From Sanyastnella coralliicola (lineage in GTDB: Bacteria > Bacteroidota > Bacteroidia > Flavobacteriales_D > Sanyastnellaceae), in contig NZ_CP132543.1 in the NCBI RefSeq assembly GCF_030845195.1, forward strand, positions 3,923,501 to 3,987,500: a stretch of 64,000 nt of DNA, read 5' to 3'. Shown here one piece after another: positions 55,878 through 63,786 of the stretch; position 1 is the first letter of the stretch; every line of letters starts with the position of its first letter. Below the pieces are notes generated by a model. It ran no database searches. It was given only the letters and a program-made list of their open reading frames with translations, and had not been told where the DNA came from. Made by a program: the position numbers and the translations under genes.

Positions 55878-56042
55878 GGTGCAAAATTACGACTGAAACA
55901 TGAAAGAACAGGTGCATCCCGAGATGGAAATTCGACAGACTACTATGTCATAATTACCAAGTGCTCATTCCATCTGAGAAATAGTGAGTTCTCCTCCTTC
56001 CTTTGTGCCAAGAAACTGAATGCTAATAATTATACATCACTC

Positions 56043-56573
56043 ATGAAAAAGACTATTCTATCAGCTGCGGTCGTGGCAATCTTTGCACTGTTTTCAAGCA
56101 ATCTAACCGCACAGATTTCAGCTACAGGAAACCTCGGAATGCAACAATTGGTAGGGGAGAATATTGATTCAGATCCACTATTTGGATTCGGATTAGAGGG
56201 TAAATACGATATCGATGAAAGTCTACGTGTTGGTCTTGGTTTTGGAAGCTACAGCACAAAGGATGAATTCTTGGGAATTGAATTCCGTTCGTTTGTTCGT
56301 CCGCTATATGTTCTTGGTGAATACACCTTCATCGAAGGACCGTTCTCTCCTTACGCTGGACTTAACCTCGGCTTGTACACTTTTGGAGCGAAAGTAGGAG
56401 ATGAAAGAAATTCTGATTCATACTTCGGAGTGGCGCCATTGGTAGGAGCGAACTACTTCGTGACTGATAACATTGGGATCAATGCGAATGCTCGTTTTAC
56501 GGTTGTATTTGGTGAAGACGATACAGCAAATTTGTTGGGGATCGGAATTGGCGCGACCTACTTGATTGACTAA
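56043..56573 (+). CDS. Outer-membrane beta-barrel protein
   Basis: A 176-residue protein from the ATG at 56043, which begins the signal peptide MKKTILSAAVVAIFALFSSN; longer in-frame starts upstream add non-signal residues. Eight amphipathic strands are apparent (SATGNLGMQQLVGENI, LRVGLGFGSYSTKDEF, FSPYAGLNLGLYTFGAKVG, GINANARFTVVFGE), ending LGIGIGATYLID, as in OmpW/OmpX-like barrels (OMP_b-brl). Function unknown. A paralogue of similar length follows 110 bp downstream but carries an internal stop. A terminator lies between them. Confidence 0.85.
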   Translation: MKKTILSAAVVAIFALFSSNLTAQISATGNLGMQQLVGENIDSDPLFGFGLEGKYDIDESLRVGLGFGSYSTKDEFLGIEFRSFVRPLYVLGEYTFIEGPFSPYAGLNLGLYTFGAKVGDERNSDSYFGVAPLVGANYFVTDNIGINANARFTVVFGEDDTANLLGIGIGATYLID

Positions 56574-56595
56574 TTGGAATAGAGATAACCAATTG

Positions 56596-56623
56596 AAAAG
56601 CACCCACGAGGGTGCTTTTTTTT
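56596..56623 (+). terminator. Intrinsic terminator after the 56043 barrel gene
   Basis: Stem AAAAGCACCC/GGGTGCTTTT with loop ACGA, followed by further T residues. Confidence 0.88.
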
Positions 56624-56683
56624 GGCAATGTATTTGAGAAATAGAGCGTTGAACTGAAGCTTAACAGCAACAAAACAACATCT

Positions 56684-57202
56684 ATGAAAACGCTCTTGCT
56701 CGGGGTAGCCCTGGTCTTTAGCTGCCTTTCGTCTACCGCTCAATATGAATTTAATGCCATTGGAGGTGGGTTGTCTTATATGAAATCTCTCTCCGAAAAG
56801 CGCAGTGGTTTTGGATACCAAGCGGGATTTGGAGGGGAAATTAAAGAGAATTGGTTCCTCAGTCTTGGCTATGGTAATTACAGCTCGATTGAGAGTGTTG
56901 ATACACGGATTCCTGCGAATTACAATGTAGAGAAGTACCGATTAGTTGTTCTTTATTTGATGCCCAAAGGGAAGGTCAAGCCGTTCTTCGGAATGAGTGT
57001 TGCGTATGCCATTGAGGAGGTGAAATTATTGGATCGGAAACGAAATATGTTTTAGGTTGGGCCGCAGGTTGGGCTTTCGTTGACGACGGAAGGGCGGTGG
57101 ACTACTGGGGTGAGTTTGATTTGCTATCAGGGGTTGGGGGCGGAGTCTTCGGATTGGTTGTTCCCGCAGGTTGGGCTGGCCTATAGAATCACCAAAAAAT
57201 GA
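56684..57202 (+). pseudogene. Outer-membrane beta-barrel gene interrupted by an in-frame TAG
   Basis: The frame starts with a signal peptide (MKTLLLGVALVFSCLSSTAQ) and beta-barrel strands (YEFNAIGGGLSYMKSL, FGYQAGFGGEIKENWFLSLG), then meets TAG at 57053-57055 after 123 codons. The same frame continues with barrel-like sequence (VGPQVGLSLTTEGRWTTGVS, LFPQVGLAYRITKK) to TGA at 57200. The full length would be 172 residues, close to the 176-residue paralogue at 56043. A single base change of a TGG or CAG codon would create it, so this is a recent nonsense mutation, a sequencing error, or a read-through stop. Confidence 0.75.
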
Positions 57203-57216
57203 TTCTTTTTCCCTCT

Positions 57217-57243
57217 CGAGGCGGGCCCTCCCCCGCCGCCTCG
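57217..57243. other. GC-rich hairpin after the interrupted barrel gene
   Basis: CGAGGCGG (57217-57224) pairs with CCGCCTCG (57236-57243) around an 11-nt C-rich loop. No T-tract follows. The gap 57203-57428 otherwise shows nothing recognisable; an open frame at 57245-57472 has no protein-like features. Confidence 0.4.
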
Positions 57244-57428
57244 CTTGCCGAGGGGTGAAGTTCGGGCCGGGAATTTAGATTGCCAAAAAAGTTGCCGCTT
57301 TCTTTATTTCTGTCGGACAATCCTTTATTTCCGTCGAACTTTTACCCTCGAAAAGCAAGACAAAGTACAACTTCACATTACACGAAACCAGTGGATTAAG
57401 CTCGACTTTATAGTCGTTGGACAATCTT

Positions 57429-58124
57429 TTATGAACGCCATTCTTCGACGTGCGCGACGATACCTAGCGTGAGCATAAGCTGGGCAGAACCATAGGTGCC
57501 CATGATGTACAAATCACTGTAAGAAATAGGAGAGTGGAAGCGGTTAAATGCAATCAGCGTGTCTGACAACATGAAGATCGCTGCTCCTAAGGCCACGAAC
57601 CAAAAACTGTAACGACTGGTTTTTCGCCATCGGGCGATTCCTCCTAACAGCATCGTGGTGATGGCGAAGGTGTAGAAAAGCACCGGAATCATCATCTCCC
57701 CAACATCATTTTTCAAGATGCTGAAGATGGTTCCTGAAAGGGCCACCGGAATGATTAGAGTAAGCGGATATTTCCTCAAGACAATCTGCTCAAAGTTTGT
57801 GTCCACCGCCTTGAAGAAGGTCAATGCGTAGAGCAATTGTGCGATGAGAAAACTACTCAAACCAGCAATGAAATAGGACTCATTCTCAGAACCGAGAAGT
57901 AGTATGTCTCCAAACCAAGAGAAGAGTTGAGCTAGGATGAAGAAGGGAAATAGTTTCCCAAATGATTTCCGCGCTAGCGTAGAGATAATCGTGAGGATTG
58001 GCATCAAACCACCCTTCATGATTCCGTGTAGCACTGGGTAGTCCCACTGGATTGTTTCAGTGTACAATTCGGCGATTAGCCAAATCAGATAAATGATAAC
58101 AAGAAGTCTAGTCTGCTTTTTCAT
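57429..58124 (-). CDS. YhhN/TMEM86-family lysoplasmalogenase
   Basis: A 231-residue polytopic membrane protein with about eight spans, matching the YhhN (lysoplasmalogenase) family. Landmarks are MKGGLMPILTIISTLARK near residue 36, SWFGDILLLGSENESYFIAG, LIAQLLYALTFF, LGAAIFMLSDTLIAFNRF and the C-terminal YMGTYGSAQLMLTLG region (here IMGTYGSAQLML). Conserved aspartates sit in GDILL and SDTLIA. Family members hydrolyse the vinyl-ether bond of lysoplasmalogens. The gene overlaps the end of the upstream desaturase gene by 17 bp and is translated from the same mRNA, which suggests a shared role in lipid metabolism. Confidence 0.9.
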   Translation of the reverse strand: MKKQTRLLVIIYLIWLIAELYTETIQWDYPVLHGIMKGGLMPILTIISTLARKSFGKLFPFFILAQLFSWFGDILLLGSENESYFIAGLSSFLIAQLLYALTFFKAVDTNFEQIVLRKYPLTLIIPVALSGTIFSILKNDVGEMMIPVLFYTFAITTMLLGGIARWRKTSRYSFWFVALGAAIFMLSDTLIAFNRFHSPISYSDLYIMGTYGSAQLMLTLGIVAHVEEWRS

Positions 58125-59355
58125 CGAACCTTCCTCGGGAGCGCAAGATAGCGAACCAGGCAGTTGAAACGAGTCCCGAAATAATCACGGTGGCCGCCAC
58201 TGGAATCTGACCAATGACGAGCGCCAACCAGACACCAAAGCCCATCATCAATGCGAGACGGATCGCCTCAAGAAAAACACCACTTCTGCTTTGATCGAAA
58301 ATGGAACCCAAAGCGAATACTTGGTACAAGGTGAACACCAAGAAGAGCATTTTCTGATTCATCGTATAGTTCTCTAGGGTGAACAGAATGAAAGCAGAAG
58401 CACCAATGAGGATGGTGTACTCAACGAGTAGGTAGATGTTTAATCCTAGAGGAATCTTGCGGTCATATTTCTCCTCTTTACCAGTGAGTTCTGGAGGAGC
58501 ATTGAAACCGCCCATGCTTTCTGGATACCAGCCCGGAGAAGCGAATAAGAAGCGAATCTTATCTCCTAGACTTGGTATGGAGCCGACGTCTGCCCAGAGT
58601 TCTTTGAAGGGCTGGACGTGCGCCATGACGGGGTTGAAGGTGTTGAGCGGACGGGTAATACCGTAGGTCGGTCGTTCCTCTTCTTGTTGGAAGGTGCCGA
58701 ACATGCGGTCCCAAATGATGAATACCCCTGCGTGGTTCTTGTCGATGTACTTTGGGTTTCTACCGTGGTGTACACGATGATGCGATGGGGTGTTAAGAAT
58801 GTATTCCAACGGCCCCATGCGGTCGATGAGTTCAGTGTGTATCCAAAACTGATAGAGCAGATTGAATCCAATGGAAATCAAGAACCATTCAGGAGGAAAT
58901 CCAATGGCAGCCAGCGGAAGGTAAACCCAAAACATCAGCATCTTCTGGAAAGCACCTTGACGCAGTGCAACAGAGAGATTATACTCCTCGCTTTGATGGT
59001 GGACTACGTGCCCTGTCCAGAATAAATTCACTTGATGACTAACACGATGAGACCAGTAATAGGCGAGGTCAACGGCAACGAAGCAGAGGATAAATGCTGC
59101 CCAGTGATCAACCATTTGCCATGGGGTGATTGGCTCTAGGAGTTCGTAAACGACTGTGTAAATACCGATGGTCAATACCTTGGCGAAGATGCCAGTGGTT
59201 TGGTCAATGACGCCGCAGCTAATGTTGGCAATGGCATCATTCAGGCGGTAATGGCCCTTTTTTCCTTTACGTTGCTGGAAGGCATCGAAGACGAGTTCGA
59301 GACCGATCAGGACGAAAAAGATCGGGATACTGAGTATGACGGGATCAAAGTTCAG
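58108..59355 (-). CDS. Sterol desaturase / fatty acid hydroxylase family protein
   Basis: A di-iron membrane hydroxylase with the His clusters HRVSH, HVVHH, and HHRVHHGRN, several spans and a long C-terminal membrane region. The longest frame with an ATG/GTG/TTG start begins at a TTG at 59175 and lacks the conserved N-terminus, but upstream in the same frame lies typical family sequence (SIPIFFVLIGLELVFDAF, GHYRLNDAIANISCGVIDQT). The frame is open to a TGA just above 59366. The best start is CTG at 59355 (CTG AAC TTT GAT), giving 415 residues; an in-frame ATG does not exist. A promoter at 59372-59402 fits. It is the first gene of a pair with the lysoplasmalogenase, so ether-lipid or sterol-like substrates are likely. 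Confidence 0.85.
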   Translation of the reverse strand: MNFDPVILSIPIFFVLIGLELVFDAFQQRKGKKGHYRLNDAIANISCGVIDQTTGIFAKVLTIGIYTVVYELLEPITPWQMVDHWAAFILCFVAVDLAYYWSHRVSHQVNLFWTGHVVHHQSEEYNLSVALRQGAFQKMLMFWVYLPLAAIGFPPEWFLISIGFNLLYQFWIHTELIDRMGPLEYILNTPSHHRVHHGRNPKYIDKNHAGVFIIWDRMFGTFQQEEERPTYGITRPLNTFNPVMAHVQPFKELWADVGSIPSLGDKIRFLFASPGWYPESMGGFNAPPELTGKEEKYDRKIPLGLNIYLLVEYTILIGASAFILFTLENYTMNQKMLFLVFTLYQVFALGSIFDQSRSGVFLEAIRLALMMGFGVWLALVIGQIPVAATVIISGLVSTAWFAILRSRGRFDEKAD

Positions 59356-59371
59356 GGCAATCGCTTTTCAG

Positions 59372-59402
59372 TAAAGGTATTCCACATCTTGGGTGAAATC
59401 AA
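59372..59402 (-). promoter_or_regulatory. Promoter of the desaturase-lysoplasmalogenase pair
   Basis: Minus strand -7 box TACCTTTA (59372-59379, 7 of 8 consensus) and TTG at 59400-59402, 20 bp spacer. A start near 59366 leaves a leader of about 11 nt before CTG at 59355. Confidence 0.45.
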
Positions 59403-59435
59403 GTACCTTGTTGAACAACTAACAACAACTAAAAT

Positions 59436-60110
59436 ATGAAGAAGCTAATCCTTCTAATGTGCTTGATCGCCTTTTCAAGTGCTTCCTTCGCGCAAAACGA
59501 AAGCGATCTTGCAGGTGTTCGCCTAGGCGCTACCATCGGAACTCAATATTCATTTATGCGCTATCCTGCTGATTTCATTGTGAATCGAGTTCAAGGTCTT
59601 GGATCATTTCATGCTGGGGCTTGGATGAAGGTGAAAGTTGTAGATCCACTGTACGTTCGCGTTGAGGGGATTTACTCGCAGCGAAACACCAAGGGAGATT
59701 ATGTTCATCAGTTTCAAGAAGATGATGGTGTTTGGTATTTCCCTATCGACAGCAAAGTGAAAGACACTTTCTTCGAAATACCGATTATCGGTGAGTATTA
59801 CGTGACACCGGAAGTATCAGGGTATGGTGGAATCCATACGGCGGTTTTATTGAATTCTGATGTGACTGTTGATGATGCAACAATGGCAGAAGTAGCTGAT
59901 AACGTTGATTTGACAGTGGAAGACATTACACCTCCAGATCGCAATAACGTAGAGATTGGATACATATTAGGTATCCAGTATCAAGTCGAGCCTAATATCG
60001 CGGTTGGATGTCGATTAACCAGAATGCTTACTACTGCCTACGATATTGATCAAGAGCTTGATACACGTTATGGTATGTATCAATTCTATTTGTGTATTGA
60101 GTTAAATTGA
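59436..60110 (+). CDS. Outer-membrane beta-barrel protein (tandem paralogue 1)
   Basis: A 224-residue protein with a signal peptide (MKKLILLMCLIAFSSASFAQ) and barrel strands (VRLGATIGTQYSFMRYPADF, SFHAGAWMKVKVVDPLYVRV, DTFFEIPIIGEYYVTPEVSG, VEIGYILGIQYQVEPNIAVG), ending YGMYQFYLCIELN. It belongs to the OMP_b-brl_2 group. The next two genes on the same strand, 60124 and 60842, share the order of segments, length and the terminal pattern, so the three arose by tandem duplication. Function unknown. Confidence 0.85.
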   Translation: MKKLILLMCLIAFSSASFAQNESDLAGVRLGATIGTQYSFMRYPADFIVNRVQGLGSFHAGAWMKVKVVDPLYVRVEGIYSQRNTKGDYVHQFQEDDGVWYFPIDSKVKDTFFEIPIIGEYYVTPEVSGYGGIHTAVLLNSDVTVDDATMAEVADNVDLTVEDITPPDRNNVEIGYILGIQYQVEPNIAVGCRLTRMLTTAYDIDQELDTRYGMYQFYLCIELN

Positions 60111-60123
60111 TTGGAGATAGAAT

Positions 60124-60804
60124 ATGAGAGAGGGATTTATACTTCTATTCTTCGTCGCCTTGACACTATTTGTCCGTGGTCAGGAGAAGTATGAAACACC
60201 GCTCTTTGATTGTGGATTCCATGTGGGCTCCAACTATTCACTGCTCCGATCGTCGGATGATTTTTCTGGAGACTGGATGCACGGACTTGGAGAACTCGAT
60301 TTAGGAGTATTCCTCAAGTTTCGTGTGAAAGCACCTCTAATGATGAGGGTAGAGGTTCTGAGCACACGAAGATCATTCACCGGCCCAAGACCATATGTGA
60401 ATAGGACAGCAGCAGGAACTTCTGCTGTAGCTCTAATAAGGGCTAAAACACTTGAGTTTTACACACTTTACAATGTCATTGGGGAATTTCATGCAACCTC
60501 TAAGGCATCTGCCTACACAGGTGTGAGTCTTGGAATCCGACGGGATGTAGATGTAATTATTGACGTGGAGGATTACCTGAGATGGCGAGAAGAGACTGAA
60601 CTAGGTTCGATGGGGTCTACTCCCAATTCTCGCAGAAAGCAAGACTTTGGACTCCTTGTTGGCACTCAGTATCGTTTGAATCAATGGTTGGATGTAGGGC
60701 TCCGATTCACGCAGATGCTTAGTCCCGGATATTCAAGGAATGATGTTGTCGATATCAGATTGAGCTCACTTCAGCTGTACGTGACGATTGGTCTGCCTCA
60801 ATAG
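60124..60804 (+). CDS. Outer-membrane beta-barrel protein (tandem paralogue 2)
   Basis: A 226-residue protein with a signal peptide (MREGFILLFFVALTLFVRGQ). Segments match paralogue 1: CGFHVGSNYSLLRSSDDF, LDLGVFLKFRVKAPLMMRVE, TLYNVIGEFHATSKASAYTG, FGLLVGTQYRLNQWLDVG and a terminal strand (LQLYVTIGLPQ). It starts 13 bp after paralogue 1, so they are one transcript. It is the most diverged of the three, with a shortened acidic loop. Function unknown. Confidence 0.83.
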   Translation: MREGFILLFFVALTLFVRGQEKYETPLFDCGFHVGSNYSLLRSSDDFSGDWMHGLGELDLGVFLKFRVKAPLMMRVEVLSTRRSFTGPRPYVNRTAAGTSAVALIRAKTLEFYTLYNVIGEFHATSKASAYTGVSLGIRRDVDVIIDVEDYLRWREETELGSMGSTPNSRRKQDFGLLVGTQYRLNQWLDVGLRFTQMLSPGYSRNDVVDIRLSSLQLYVTIGLPQ

Positions 60805-60841
60805 CAGAATAAGTTGAAATTCGATTCGTTATCATTGTGCT

Positions 60842-61525
60842 ATGTCGATAAGAGTTCTTCTTTTTTCTTTTCTGACAATGGTGTCCGGGTGCCTTTGCGC
60901 GCAGACGGATGCTGACCGATCCAATTTCAGGTTCGGACTAATCGGTGGGTCGCAATATTCCATGATGTTGTCTTTTGATGATTTGGACCTTGACGTTTTA
61001 CATGGTCCTGGTTCGTACATGGCCGGGGTGTATGCGAAGGCTCGATTGAAAGGATCTTTGTTTGTCCGCATTGAAATGCTTCGCACGGAACGGAGAGTCC
61101 AAGGACCTTATCCTTTCAAATATCTCGAGCCCGTTAGTAGCATTGCAGGCACGGCATCTATTCAAGCACAAGTGACCGATGGATTCCGGGAGCTACCGGT
61201 GTTGTTCGAGTATTTCGCGAGCGATAATATTTCGGCATATATGGGGGCTCATTTAGCACAACGCGTTCAAACTTCCGTCACTTTTGATGAAGCAGAGTTG
61301 AGCGCCTTCAAAGAAGATGTTGGTGGTTGGGTGACTGCTGTTATTCCTGAGGAGCGAAATTGGACTGAGCTGGGGTATATCCTAGGTGGTCAAGTGATGG
61401 TGAATGATTATCTCGCCTTCGGCGGAAGACTAACCAGAGTGTTTTCCCGTGCATTTGAGGATTCAGAGGCACCAGGACTGAGGTATTCGTTCTTTCAGGT
61501 ATATGCCAATATCGAACTCAATTGA
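60842..61525 (+). CDS. Outer-membrane beta-barrel protein (tandem paralogue 3)
   Basis: A 227-residue protein with a signal peptide (MSIRVLLFSFLTMVSGCLCA). Segments match the other two: FRFGLIGGSQYSMMLSFDDL, GSYMAGVYAKARLKGSLFVR, FRELPVLFEYFASDNISAYM, LGYILGGQVMVNDYLAFGGR and the end SFFQVYANIELN, closest to paralogue 1. The ATG lies 37 bp after paralogue 2. Function unknown; the set is followed by the DUF4286-rsmA operon, which has its own promoter. Confidence 0.84.
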   Translation: MSIRVLLFSFLTMVSGCLCAQTDADRSNFRFGLIGGSQYSMMLSFDDLDLDVLHGPGSYMAGVYAKARLKGSLFVRIEMLRTERRVQGPYPFKYLEPVSSIAGTASIQAQVTDGFRELPVLFEYFASDNISAYMGAHLAQRVQTSVTFDEAELSAFKEDVGGWVTAVIPEERNWTELGYILGGQVMVNDYLAFGGRLTRVFSRAFEDSEAPGLRYSFFQVYANIELN

Positions 61526-61548
61526 TCTCGGGAAGCGCCGTACCTTTG
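61522..61548 (+). promoter_or_regulatory. Promoter of the DUF4286-rsmA operon
   Basis: TTG at 61522-61524, 16-bp spacer, then TACCTTTG at 61541-61548 (exact TAnnTTTG). The ATG at 61553 is only 4 bp beyond the box, so the mRNA would be leaderless or nearly so. Confidence 0.6.
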
Positions 61549-61552
61549 TACC

Positions 61553-61864
61553 ATGATCCTATACAACGTAACTGTAAGCATCGACGAAGATGTACATGAA
61601 GAGTGGCTGAAATGGATGAAGGAAAAACACATTCCAGACGTCATGGCCACAGGCATGTTCAAAGAAAACCGCATCTGTAAAGTCGAAGGCGAAGAGGAGG
61701 GAGGTAAAACCTACGCCATCCAGTACGTAGCACCTGATCGTGAGCATTACGATCGCTATCAGAAAGAGTTCGCCGCTGGGTTGCAAGCAGATCATACCCA
61801 ACGCTACCAAGGGAAATTCGCGGCCTTCCGCACCATCCTTGAGATTTTGCACGAGACACGATGA
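61553..61864 (+). CDS. DUF4286 family protein
   Basis: A 103-residue cytoplasmic protein of the Bacteroidota family DUF4286 (ferredoxin-like, dimeric alpha-beta barrel type): MILYNVTVSIDEDVHEEWLK, WMKEKHIPDVMATGMFKE, GKTYAIQYVAPDREHYDRYQ and KEFAAGLQADHTQRYQGKFA. No function is established. The stop overlaps the rsmA start (ATGA at 61861-61864), a gene order I recall from many Flavobacteriia, so the two are translationally coupled. Confidence 0.88.
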   Translation: MILYNVTVSIDEDVHEEWLKWMKEKHIPDVMATGMFKENRICKVEGEEEGGKTYAIQYVAPDREHYDRYQKEFAAGLQADHTQRYQGKFAAFRTILEILHETR

Positions 61865-62643
61865 AGGTTCGCGCGAAGAAAGCCTTAGGACAACACTTCC
61901 TCAAGAACCGAGGGATTGCCATGGATATCGCCAAGGCAATGACCATGCACGGCGACTATGCGAAGATGTTGGAAATTGGTCCGGGTACTGGAGCACTAAC
62001 AACATGCATTCTCGAAGCTTTTCCAGAAACGGAACTCTATGTAATGGAGATCGACCAAGAGTCGATTGTTTACCTGGAGCAAGAGAAGATCCTGCCTTCA
62101 GGACGGATCTTGCCAGTAGATTTCTTACGTGCCGATCTGAACGAACTTCTGGGCGATAACTTCGGACTGATTGGGAACTTCCCCTATAACATCAGCTCGC
62201 AGATTCTATTCCGCGTCTTCGACCACAGAGATGACATTCCAGAAATTGTGGGGATGTTCCAAAAAGAAGTCGCCGAACGCGTGGCAAGTGGACCAGGGAA
62301 CAAGAACTACGGTATTCTCTCTGTGCTTCTTCAGCTCTTCTACGATATCGAATATCTCTTCACTGTAGATGCTCAGGAGTTTGATCCTCCACCGAAGGTA
62401 CAGTCAGGGGTTATTCGCTTGCGTCGAAATGAGGTGACTGAATTGGAATGCGATGTAAAGAAGCTGAAACGCGTGGTTAAAGCAGGATTCAACCAACGAC
62501 GAAAAATGCTGCGTGGTTCGTTGAAGTCAATCCTTCCAAAAGGAACCATGCTACCTGATGAATACGAAAGCAAACGTCCGGAGCAATTGTCTCCTGATGA
62601 TTTTATTCGCTTGACCCTTGCCTTGGAGCAGCACTTGACTTAA
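61861..62643 (+). CDS. rsmA: 16S rRNA (adenine1518-N6/adenine1519-N6)-dimethyltransferase
   Basis: A 260-residue SAM-dependent KsgA/RsmA methyltransferase that dimethylates the two adjacent adenines in the 3' hairpin of 16S rRNA during 30S maturation. Motifs: KKALGQHFLKNRGIAMDIAK at the N-terminus, SAM motif LEIGPGTGALT near residue 40, acidic VMEIDQESI, the catalytic NLPY-equivalent GNFPYNISSQI near 102, and FDPPPKVQSGVIRL with the C-terminal helical domain. Coupled by a 4-bp overlap to DUF4286. Length is typical. Confidence 0.97.
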   Translation: MKVRAKKALGQHFLKNRGIAMDIAKAMTMHGDYAKMLEIGPGTGALTTCILEAFPETELYVMEIDQESIVYLEQEKILPSGRILPVDFLRADLNELLGDNFGLIGNFPYNISSQILFRVFDHRDDIPEIVGMFQKEVAERVASGPGNKNYGILSVLLQLFYDIEYLFTVDAQEFDPPPKVQSGVIRLRRNEVTELECDVKKLKRVVKAGFNQRRKMLRGSLKSILPKGTMLPDEYESKRPEQLSPDDFIRLTLALEQHLT

Positions 62644-62742
62644 GCGATACATCAATCGGAGGTGTTGATACGTGTACATAACACACTTACTCGAAGCCCC
62701 GAAAATCAGATTCCACCTACCTTCTAGGCCCTCTCGTTTTTC

Positions 62743-62750
62743 TATCTTTG
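62743..62750 (+). promoter_or_regulatory. -7 promoter box of fbp
   Basis: TATCTTTG, an exact TAnnTTTG match, 15 bp before the fbp ATG at 62766; no clear TTG at -33. Its position argues against the in-frame TTG at 62748 as start. Confidence 0.5.
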
Positions 62751-62765
62751 GCCCAATTCCTTACG

Positions 62766-63785
62766 ATGCGAAAGATCATTACACTCAGCGAGTACATCAT
62801 CGATCGCCAGGCCGACTTCCCGTACGCTTCTGGTGACCTGTCAAGATTATTAAGTGACATCGGGATCGCGGCTAAGATCGTGAACAAGCAGGTGAACAAA
62901 GCCGGACTTGGAGATATCCTGGGTGCGCATGGGACAGAGAATATTCAAGGGGAAACTCAACAAAAGCTAGATGTCATTGCAGATGAGGTCTTCATCAATT
63001 CATTTAAGAATGGTGGGCAAGTCTGCGGAATCGCAAGTGAGGAGAATGATGGCTATCTGGCCTTTGAAAAGGACCTGTGTAAGAAAGGAAAGTATGTCGT
63101 GCTGTTTGATCCACTTGATGGATCATCCAATATCGATGTCAACGTTTCTATTGGAACCATCTTTAGCATTTACCGTCGTACTTCGTCTATTGGTGATTTA
63201 GCTAATGTGAACGACTTCCTCCAAGTTGGATATGAGCAAGCTGCAGCAGGATATGTTGTGTACGGTTCGTCAACCATGTTGGTGTACAGCACCGGACATG
63301 GAGTGAATGGCTTTACGCTTGAACCTTCAATTGGTGAGTTCTGCTTAAGTCATCCGAACATGCAGATTCCGGAAGATGGCAAGATCTATAGCATCAACGA
63401 AGGAAACCTGGCGATGTGCGAAGAAGGAGTAAAATCATACATCGATTACTGCAAGGAAGTAGACAAGCAATCGAATCGTCCGTATTCAGCTCGTTACATT
63501 GGTTCTTTGGTAGCCGATTTCCATCGAAACTTGATTAAAGGTGGAATCTATATCTATCCAGCAACATCAAGTGCCCCCAATGGGAAGCTTCGTCTGTTGT
63601 ACGAATGCAATCCGCTCGCTTTCCTCGCGGAACAAGCAGGTGGTGTGGCTACTGACGGGAAGCAACGGATTCTTGATATCAAGCCTACGGAGCTTCATCA
63701 ACGTGTACCTTACTACGTAGGATCAAAGAACATGGTCGAGAAGGCCATGGAGTATCTAGCTGAACAAGAAGCGGTGACGAAGTAG
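62766..63785 (+). CDS. fbp: Class I fructose-1,6-bisphosphatase
   Basis: A 339-residue class I enzyme, hydrolysing fructose-1,6-bisphosphate to fructose-6-phosphate in gluconeogenesis. Motifs: metal-binding ASEENDGYL near residue 95 and [20 protein letters not shown] near 115, substrate-binding [20 protein letters not shown], and the end [20 protein letters not shown] with [11 protein letters not shown]. The ATG at 62766 is chosen over the TTG at 62748, which overlaps the promoter box. It is convergent, with 1 bp between stop codons, with the T9SS cargo gene at the right edge. Confidence 0.97.
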   Translation: MRKIITLSEYIIDRQADFPYASGDLSRLLSDIGIAAKIVNKQVNKAGLGDILGAHGTENIQGETQQKLDVIADEVFINSFKNGGQVCGIASEENDGYLAFEKDLCKKGKYVVLFDPLDGSSNIDVNVSIGTIFSIYRRTSSIGDLANVNDFLQVGYEQAAAGYVVYGSSTMLVYSTGHGVNGFTLEPSIGEFCLSHPNMQIPEDGKIYSINEGNLAMCEEGVKSYIDYCKEVDKQSNRPYSARYIGSLVADFHRNLIKGGIYIYPATSSAPNGKLRLLYECNPLAFLAEQAGGVATDGKQRILDIKPTELHQRVPYYVGSKNMVEKAMEYLAEQEAVTK

Positions 63786-63786
63786 T

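Larger units (their letters stand above)
9762..57979. repeat. Dispersed intragenic word CGCTANCGCGGAA (13 exact copies)
   Basis: Exact copies (plus-strand positions): 9762-9774 (-), 12186-12198 (+), 12444-12456 (+), 15586-15598 (-), 24697-24709 (-), 27934-27946 (-), 29524-29536 (-), 30796-30808 (+), 38399-38411 (+), 42657-42669 (-), 45075-45087 (+), 45249-45261 (-), 57967-57979 (-). Variants with CGCGGGAA occur at 47053-47066 (+) and 55778-55791 (-), and TTCCGCGAAAGCG at 54001-54013. All lie inside genes; ten of the 13 are in the coding sense. Confidence 0.8.

Noticed and set aside
55833-56042. N-terminal extension of the 56043 barrel protein
   Set aside because: It would place 70 non-conserved residues before a textbook signal peptide.
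56684-57186. Frameshift in the second barrel gene
   Set aside because: Reading +1 after codon 110 gave plausible but weaker residues; the original frame continues after TAG with clear barrel strands to TGA at 57200, so a nonsense change is simpler.
57245-57472. 75-codon plus-strand open frame
   Set aside because: Composition not protein-like, overlaps the lysoplasmalogenase gene end, no ribosome site.
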